A stretch of 10,668 nucleotides of DNA from positions 1 through 10,668 of the forward strand of contig CAZDCW010000041.1 in the NCBI GenBank assembly GCA_964504135.1. The letters run 5' to 3'. Below the pieces are notes generated by a model that saw nothing but the letters and a program-made list of their open reading frames with translations, made no database searches and had not been told where the DNA came from. How positions within the stretch are numbered: the stretch's first letter is position 1; every line of letters begins with the position of its first letter. This DNA comes from JACPTG01 sp964504135. Lineage in GTDB: Archaea > Nanobdellota > Nanobdellia > Woesearchaeales > UBA10216. Positions 7,314 to 10,668 of the stretch are shown here, piece by piece. The translations under genes were made by a program, and so were the position numbers.

Positions 7314-7336
7314 ATCCAGCCGACACTTCCCAAGTG
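7314..7336 (+). repeat. Partial copy of the neighbouring class II tRNA
   Basis: These 23 bases match 7708-7730 of the tRNA at 21 positions; the only differences are CC (7320-7321) against TT (7714-7715). The copy covers the end of the anticodon loop, the 3' anticodon-stem strand TCCAG and most of the long variable arm (GACACTTCCCAAGTG), then diverges. CTGGA also occurs upstream (7265-7269) and could pair with TCCAG, but no D-arm or acceptor is visible. It may be an attachment-site remnant or a decayed tRNA copy. Confidence 0.6.
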
Positions 7337-7456
7337 AACTTGAAGAAGTACATAAAGTATGGTTTTCCAAAATGCGGCGGTATTGAAAACCCTGCATCCA
7401 TTGTTGAAGTTATAGCAAGGGACATTAATATTCGAAAGCGAGTATGGCCTGAATAA
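7334..7456 (+). CDS. Possible 40-residue reading frame or gene fragment
   Basis: A GTG start at 7334 gives 40 residues, beginning MNLKKYIKYGFPKCGGIENP and ending in IRKRVWPE before TAA 7454-7456. The composition (alternating hydrophobic and charged residues) is protein-like, but the frame begins inside the tRNA-like repeat and its end overlaps a strong inverted repeat. Codon use (ATT, GTT, GGT, AAA) is more AT-rich than in the neighbouring genes. No family is recognised. It could be the leftover end of a larger acquired gene or chance. Confidence 0.2.
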   Translation: MNLKKYIKYGFPKCGGIENPASIVEVIARDINIRKRVWPE

Positions 7457-7468
7457 TTCCCTTGCTAT
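7412..7468. repeat. Inverted repeat A (10 bp), hairpin
   Basis: ATAGCAAGGG (7412-7421) and CCCTTGCTAT (7459-7468) are perfect inverted copies around a 37-base loop. Short AT-rich segments in the loop (AATATTC and GAATAATT) could add pairs. It touches the next inverted repeat with no gap. Confidence 0.55.
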
Positions 7469-7524
7469 TAGGAAAAGACATTACTAAAGTAAAGAGGATA
7501 TACGAAAATTAATGTCTTTTCCTA
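7469..7524. repeat. Inverted repeat B (15 bp perfect), hairpin
   Basis: TAGGAAAAGACATTA (7469-7483) and TAATGTCTTTTCCTA (7510-7524) are perfect inverted copies with a 26-base loop. Its right-hand arm also pairs, with one mismatch, with GACATTAATATTCG at 7421-7434, so two competing folds are possible. It could be a terminator, a structured RNA or element-end repeats. Confidence 0.7.
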
Positions 7525-7622
7525 TAAACTATTTCCTTGCAGGCTGACTCTGCGTTTTTCGTTCCCTTCGTTTGCCCTTGTTAACATGCCCTTGCGTTAG
7601 TACACGAAGAGTAAGCCCACTA

Positions 7623-7634
7623 TTTTTAATTTAA
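7623..7634 (+). promoter_or_regulatory. TATA box of the tRNA gene
   Basis: TTTTTAATTTAA lies about 40 bases upstream of the mature tRNA start (7668), leaving a 5' leader of roughly 10-15 nt to be trimmed by RNase P or an alternative. Confidence 0.4.
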
Positions 7635-7667
7635 GGCAAAAACGAGCTTTTCAATGAGGGCCAAAAT

Positions 7668-7847
7668 GCCAGGGTGGCTGAGTCTGGCTTAAAGCGCTGG
7701 ACTTATGATCCAGTTGACACTTCCCAAGTGTCACGCAGGTTCAAAGCCGCTGTTTGGGAGGCTTAACACGAGTGAACACAAATCACGCTCCGGGCGTGAT
7801 TGTGCCCAATTATGCATTGGCATAATTTGGGAGTCCCGTCCCTGGCG
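7668..7847 (+). tRNA. Class II (Ser-like) tRNA with UAU anticodon and an 88-nt T-loop intron; function uncertain
   Basis: Acceptor GCCAGGG (7668-7674) pairs perfectly with CCCTGGC (7840-7846), followed by discriminator G73 (7847). D-arm 7677-7695 (GCT/AGC). Anticodon stem CTGGA/TCCAG (7697-7701/7709-7713) closes a normal 7-base loop CTTATGA with anticodon TAT (7704-7706). A long variable arm follows: a 7-bp stem GACACTT/AAGTGTC with a CCC loop. The T arm starts GCAGGTTCAAA (7735-7745) and resumes as TCCCGT (7834-7839), restoring a canonical TTCAAAT loop once the intron is removed; the T stem then has one A-C mismatch. CCA is not encoded. The long arm plus G73 are archaeal tRNA-Ser features, whereas UAU reads the Ile codon AUA. 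It may be an odd functional tRNA or a pseudogene. Confidence 0.65.
7746..7833 (+). other. Probable tRNA intron at position 59/60 (T loop)
   Basis: The 88 bases between TTCAAA and TCCCGT have no place in the cloverleaf. They fold into two compact hairpins: AATCACGC/GCGTGATT around TCCGG (7781-7801, extended by CAC/GTG) and CCCAA-TTATGC/GCATAA-TTGGG around ATTG (7805-7831, one bulge). Around the junctions, TTCA (7740-7743) can pair with TGGG (7828-7831), including two G-U pairs, leaving three-base bulges on both sides, a relaxed bulge-helix-bulge for archaeal splicing endonuclease. Non-canonical introns at 59/60 are known in archaea. TTTGGGAG occurs near both ends (7753-7760 and 7826-7833). Confidence 0.55.
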
Positions 7848-7849
7848 CA

Positions 7850-9508
7850 CTACCTAAACCCCTCCCTCTTCTCCTCCTTCCTCAGTTCGCTGCCCATGCG
7901 GCCTAACAGGTAATCCTTCATGTCAACAAAGCGCATGTAATGCGCAAGCGCGGGGTGAACCGCGGAAATCTTCCTGAACATCTCCTGCGCAACCCTCCTG
8001 TATGCAGGATGACCCTGCGGGGTTGAGCGCAATTCAATAAGATGGAAAGCTTCCCTGAGGTTAAGCTTGCAGTACCATCTGACTTTGAATGCCATGGGGA
8101 CGGTGTACTGGGCCTCCAAAGGCATAGTCTCGGCTATTTTTCCATAAAGCGCAGCGGCCTCTGCCATGCACTGGTCGAAATCCTCCTGGAAGCCTGCCTT
8201 AGCAATTTCATCAGGGGTTGCGTATCCATGAACCGTTGTCAGAAGCTGCCTTTCCTGCGTCATCATCCTGTGCCGCTGCAAATCCCTGTAAATCCCGAAA
8301 TCGGTCAGAAGGTCAAAAGTGTAATAGACGTGCTCCAAAGCGCGGCCAGGCTTATCCCTCCGCTGCCTGCGCATCCCCATATAGCTGTCAACAACCTCCT
8401 TCACCTGCGAAAAGGACATTTCCTTCAGTGAGTCCCTAAGCTGCTGAAGCGAAAGGTTTGAGAAAGGGTAAAGCATTCCAGCAACACAATCAACCTCAGC
8501 ATCCCTGTCATAGTAATGAAGGACAACGTCATCTGAAGGTTTGGGCTCCATGTTCCTTAAAAGCCGCCGCGCCAGCGCCCTCATGTTGGCGTCAACAGAA
8601 GCCCGGTAATCATCACGCCCGGCCCTTCGCACAAAGGATGGAATAACAGAGTTCAGCTCGGCATGAATTGGAGATGCAAGCCCTCTTAGCTCGGCCAGAT
8701 CTGAAGTGTACATCTTGTTGAGCAGCCCCTGGAAAAACCTGCCGTTGCCAAAAACACCCACATTGGTAAGGGTGCCTGCAGGAAGGAAAGAGCGCAGCGC
8801 ATCACAGGCCTTAGCCTTAACAGAAGCGTTATAGGCAGCCCTCGCCCTCTTCAGCAGCTTCTCGTCTGAAATCTCAGGAAACTTAAGCGAAGCCTTTGAA
8901 ACAGAGTCAAAAAACTCAAATTCCTCAAGTGGAAACCTGTCAACAACAAAGGCAGTCATTGGCTCCATAAGCCGGCTGTATGTTTCAAACAGAAGATTGT
9001 TAACCCTTACGTAATCATCAACAAATTTGCTCTTCATAATCCCCGGCTCCCTGAAAAACAGGAATTCGCCATTAGCCTTTGTGTTGAACCAGACATACCT
9101 CGTTGACTTCTCAAGGGGGCTGCCGCCAATCCTGCAATCCTCAATGAACTTTGCAGCGATATTTGAAATCCCCTCGCAGGCCAGATGCGCACCGCCAAGT
9201 TCCCCAACGCTGTCATCGCCATAACCGTCAAGAATCCTGTCGTAAAATCCCTGCGCCTTCCCCACCGCAGCAGACAGGTTTGACCTTGGACCGGAAGCCA
9301 CTGATGCAAAATCAAACTCATCCGAGCCAATGAACTCGTCAAGAAGCAGGCGACGCAGGCTCTTTGAAGAGCGGCTGTACCTTGAGAACAAAGCGCCCTT
9401 TATAACCTCAGGCAGGTTCATCAGGACGAAAACATCCTTATCCGCATTGGAGACAAAAGGCTCTAGGATTTTCCTCTCCTGACCTGTGAATTCCTCGCTG
9501 CCAGCCAC
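7850..9508 (-). CDS. Two-domain ThyX-like protein (FAD-dependent thymidylate synthase family)
   Basis: 552 residues, about twice the usual ThyX length, with two ThyX-like (Thy1) halves. The first half has VIKGALFSRYSRSSKSLRRL (35-54), the SVGELGGAHLACEGIS helix (100-115) and EKSTRYVWF (133-141), which resembles the end of the ThyX signature but lacks RHR. The second half has RHRMMTQERQLLTT (412-425), resembling RHRxxSxNxxSxRY but with most later positions changed, and ELRSTPQGHPAYRRVAQEMF (492-511), the ThyX C-terminal substrate segment. The two half-motifs may combine into one site or the protein may have another role; methylation of dUMP is plausible but unproven. GTG 9508 is chosen with GGGGGTT five bases upstream and a TATA box at 9538-9551. 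Its TAG stop directly abuts the convergent tRNA. Confidence 0.75.
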   Translation of the reverse strand: MAGSEEFTGQERKILEPFVSNADKDVFVLMNLPEVIKGALFSRYSRSSKSLRRLLLDEFIGSDEFDFASVASGPRSNLSAAVGKAQGFYDRILDGYGDDSVGELGGAHLACEGISNIAAKFIEDCRIGGSPLEKSTRYVWFNTKANGEFLFFREPGIMKSKFVDDYVRVNNLLFETYSRLMEPMTAFVVDRFPLEEFEFFDSVSKASLKFPEISDEKLLKRARAAYNASVKAKACDALRSFLPAGTLTNVGVFGNGRFFQGLLNKMYTSDLAELRGLASPIHAELNSVIPSFVRRAGRDDYRASVDANMRALARRLLRNMEPKPSDDVVLHYYDRDAEVDCVAGMLYPFSNLSLQQLRDSLKEMSFSQVKEVVDSYMGMRRQRRDKPGRALEHVYYTFDLLTDFGIYRDLQRHRMMTQERQLLTTVHGYATPDEIAKAGFQEDFDQCMAEAAALYGKIAETMPLEAQYTVPMAFKVRWYCKLNLREAFHLIELRSTPQGHPAYRRVAQEMFRKISAVHPALAHYMRFVDMKDYLLGRMGSELRKEEKREGFR

Positions 9509-9537
9509 AATAACCCCCTGATTTAGGAGCCATGCGT

Positions 9538-9551
9538 GGATTATAAAAAGC
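9538..9551 (-). promoter_or_regulatory. TATA box of the ThyX-like gene
   Basis: Minus-strand CTTTTTATAATCCA lies about 37 bases upstream of GTG 9508, predicting a short leader of about 10 nt that includes a GGGGGTT ribosome-binding candidate. It sits four bases beyond the stop of the preceding gene. Confidence 0.55.
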
Positions 9552-9555
9552 TTTT

Positions 9556-10194
9556 TCAGCTGTTGCTGGAATTCAGCTCGCCAGCAATCCTTGAATAGAA
9601 GCAGTCATCCAGGCATGGAAAGCCTATCTTCACAGCTACTGCAGTAAGCAGCGCAGGGTGAGGCGACCTCGCGGCAACTGACGCAGAATGGCATCCAAAA
9701 GGCTCAAAGCTCAAACTTTCCAACCACGCAAACCTGCAAAAGCCACGCTCCAAATCCGAGGCCAGGTAGCCGCTGTCAATCAGGTCAGCAACCGAATGGT
9801 CAACCCTTCTGTCAATTGCCGTAATCAAGAGGTATCTCCCCCTCTCATCGGTTTCAAAAACAGGCTGCTGGAAATCGTAGCCAAGCTCATCCAGAGAGCC
9901 GATATTGACAAGCCAGTGGCCTGGGCTTCCAATCCTCTCACCCCTTGAGCTAAGCGAATATCCAGCCCTGTTGCGATTCAGCCTGCCCTGGAGAGCATAT
10001 TCATCCACCAGCATTCTCAGGTATGGAAGCTCTCTGCCAAGCAATCTTATGGCGCCCAGGACGTCAAACTCCGGCCTATCAAGACCCTCCCTTATTGCCC
10101 TCAGGCCAGAGCCCGAGTCAATATAGTCAATCAATGATCTGACTTCGCTCACGGTATAGGGCTTTGTGATTAACTTAACTGCAGCGTCAGCCAT
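9556..10194 (-). CDS. Hypothetical protein with probable N-terminal winged-helix domain
   Basis: 212 residues from ATG 10194. The frame is open further upstream to 10533, but that extension overlaps the divergent gene and has none of the character of the rest; a TATA box 26 bases before 10194 fixes the start. Residues 10-90 look like a winged helix-turn-helix: helices VSEVRSLIDYI (15-25), VLGAIRLLGRELPYLRMLVDEY (45-66), then a wing-like RNRAGYSLSSRGERI (74-88). The remainder has an acidic DERGRYLLITAIDRRVDHSVADLIDSG stretch (116-142) and four cysteines (153, 168, 194, 198) without a clear metal-site spacing. I do not recognise the family; DNA binding is inferred only from the first 90 residues. 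It precedes the ThyX-like gene by 47 bp on the same strand, with a separate promoter between. Confidence 0.6.
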   Translation of the reverse strand: MADAAVKLITKPYTVSEVRSLIDYIDSGSGLRAIREGLDRPEFDVLGAIRLLGRELPYLRMLVDEYALQGRLNRNRAGYSLSSRGERIGSPGHWLVNIGSLDELGYDFQQPVFETDERGRYLLITAIDRRVDHSVADLIDSGYLASDLERGFCRFAWLESLSFEPFGCHSASVAARSPHPALLTAVAVKIGFPCLDDCFYSRIAGELNSSNS

Positions 10195-10213
10195 AAACTG
10201 AAGGAAAAAAGCC

Positions 10214-10225
10214 GAGTTTAAATTG
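10214..10225 (-). promoter_or_regulatory. TATA box of the winged-helix gene
   Basis: Minus-strand CAATTTAAACTC is centred about 26 bases upstream of ATG 10194, the leaderless spacing. It lies in a 78-bp divergent gap with the TATA box of the plus-strand gene. Confidence 0.6.
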
Positions 10226-10236
10226 TTTTTTGCAGC

Positions 10237-10250
10237 AACAATTAAATACA
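10237..10250 (+). promoter_or_regulatory. TATA box of the partial gene at the right edge
   Basis: AACAATTAAATACA is centred about 29 bases upstream of ATG 10273, again fitting leaderless transcription, and is divergent from the box at 10214-10225. Confidence 0.55.
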
Positions 10251-10272
10251 GGGCAGCAGTTCCTGCAAAAAC

Positions 10273-10668
10273 ATGCTGCTTGATGCAATTGTCATGGGGA
10301 TGGCGAGGCGAATGCTGGCAAGCCCGCAGCGAAAATTGGCACAGCTTAAGGCAGACGAGTTCAGCAGCCCTGAAGACTACCAGTCCTATCAAAACTTTGT
10401 AACTGCGGCACAGAAGGCAGACCAAGGGAACACCAAAGACCTTTACCTGGCGAGGCAAAAACTTGATGAAGTAATAGGGAGGAACCCTGTACTTTTCGCA
10501 AGGTTCCATGAACAGGCAAGAAGTGTGCTCCAAACAGCCATAGATACTGGAGCGTATGATATTGGGGATGCGATGGTCGCAATGCTAAGCCTCCCAACAG
10601 AGAATGCCCTGGCTTCAGTGGAGGCAAAGCTGCATGCATGGGAGGCCACAGGAATCCCGATGCACCAT
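10273..10668 (+). CDS. Hypothetical helical protein, partial at right edge
   Basis: The frame stays open for 132 codons from ATG 10273 to the window end, so the C-terminus is missing. It begins MLLDAIVMGMARRMLASPQR and continues as an apparently all-helical, soluble sequence: DEFSSPEDYQSYQNFVTAAQ, LYLARQKLDEVIG, FARFHEQARSVLQTAID, IGDAMVAMLSL and ASVEAKLHAWEATG. The spacing of helices and alternating Ala/Leu resemble repeat-type helical proteins, but no repeat unit is clear. No signal peptide, membrane segment or catalytic motif is seen. Family not recognised. The ATG is supported by TATA spacing; ATG codons also occur at codons 8, 10 and 14. Confidence 0.6.
   Translation, partial: MLLDAIVMGMARRMLASPQRKLAQLKADEFSSPEDYQSYQNFVTAAQKADQGNTKDLYLARQKLDEVIGRNPVLFARFHEQARSVLQTAIDTGAYDIGDAMVAMLSLPTENALASVEAKLHAWEATGIPMHH

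Larger units (their letters stand above)
7210..7667. other. AT-rich island without a confident gene, between the hypothetical gene and the tRNA
   Basis: About 460 bp noticeably richer in A+T than the flanking genes. In order it holds: a weak T-run (7244-7248) that could end the preceding transcript; a tandem 10-bp repeat (7291-7310); a partial copy of the adjacent tRNA (7314-7336); a 40-codon GTG reading frame (7334-7456); two adjacent hairpins (7412-7468 and 7469-7524); a repeated TGCCCTTG (7573-7580 and 7587-7594); and a TATA-like TTTTTAATTTAA (7623-7634) about 40 bases before the tRNA. Together these suggest the remains of a small integrated element beside a tRNA gene, but no integrase, transposase or clear element ends are present. 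Confidence 0.5.

Noticed and set aside
7566..7609. CTTCGT/ACGAAG inverted repeat and repeated TGCCCTTG as a regulatory element
   Set aside because: Arms of 6-8 bases at this spacing are expected by chance in a window of this size.
7210..7667. CRISPR-like array in the island
   Set aside because: The repeats here are a single 10-bp tandem pair and inverted repeats, with no regularly spaced direct repeats and no cas gene nearby.
7702..7708. Anticodon-loop intron hiding a normal Ser or Leu anticodon
   Set aside because: The stem CTGGA/TCCAG closes exactly a 7-base loop, leaving no room for an intron at 37/38; the extra sequence is in the T loop.
10195..10533. A 113-codon N-terminal extension of the winged-helix gene on the minus strand
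   Set aside because: It overlaps the divergent plus-strand gene, is rich in Cys and His without domain character, and the TATA spacing and ATG at 10194 give a better start.

Overview
The window looks like chromosomal DNA of an archaeon, most likely a small-genome, DPANN-type lineage. This placement is an inference from gene content and signals, not a phylogeny. Evidence: an archaeal-type phosphoenolpyruvate carboxylase (about 490 residues, TQHPDN near the start, ending in LG), a class II ribonucleotide reductase carrying an intein, AT-rich TATA boxes about 26-31 bases upstream of start codons with almost no Shine-Dalgarno sites (leaderless transcription), and a tRNA whose intron sits outside the anticodon loop.

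Layout. Positions 1-2147 (minus) hold the 5' part of an nrdJ-type ribonucleotide reductase. It is interrupted before the catalytic cysteine by a LAGLIDADG-type intein that runs off the left edge. Behind it on the same strand are PEP carboxylase (2268-3734) and a CPA2/KefB-like cation/proton antiporter with a C-terminal RCK domain (3767-5437). A divergent promoter region separates these from a plus-strand block: a C39-like cysteine peptidase (5533-6201), a roughly six-pass membrane protein (6227-6787) and an unrecognised 121-residue protein (6844-7209). Positions 7210-7667 form an AT-rich island with no confident gene. It carries a partial copy of the tRNA next to it, a tandem 10-bp repeat and two back-to-back hairpins. 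A class II (Ser-like) tRNA with a UAU anticodon and an apparent 88-nt T-loop intron follows (7668-7847). It abuts the stop codon of a minus-strand protein with two ThyX-like domains (7850-9508). A probable winged-helix protein (9556-10194, minus) and a divergent partial gene (from 10273, plus) end the window.

How the genes fit together. The reductase and the ThyX-like protein both belong to DNA-precursor metabolism, but they are about 5.7 kb apart and have separate promoters. PEP carboxylase makes oxaloacetate from PEP; the antiporter handles monovalent cations and pH. Nearly every gene has its own TATA box, often overlapping the stop codon of the gene before it, so this looks like a compact set of single transcription units rather than operons. 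The most unusual part is 7210-7850: an island of apparently acquired or decayed DNA next to a tRNA with mixed identity signals.
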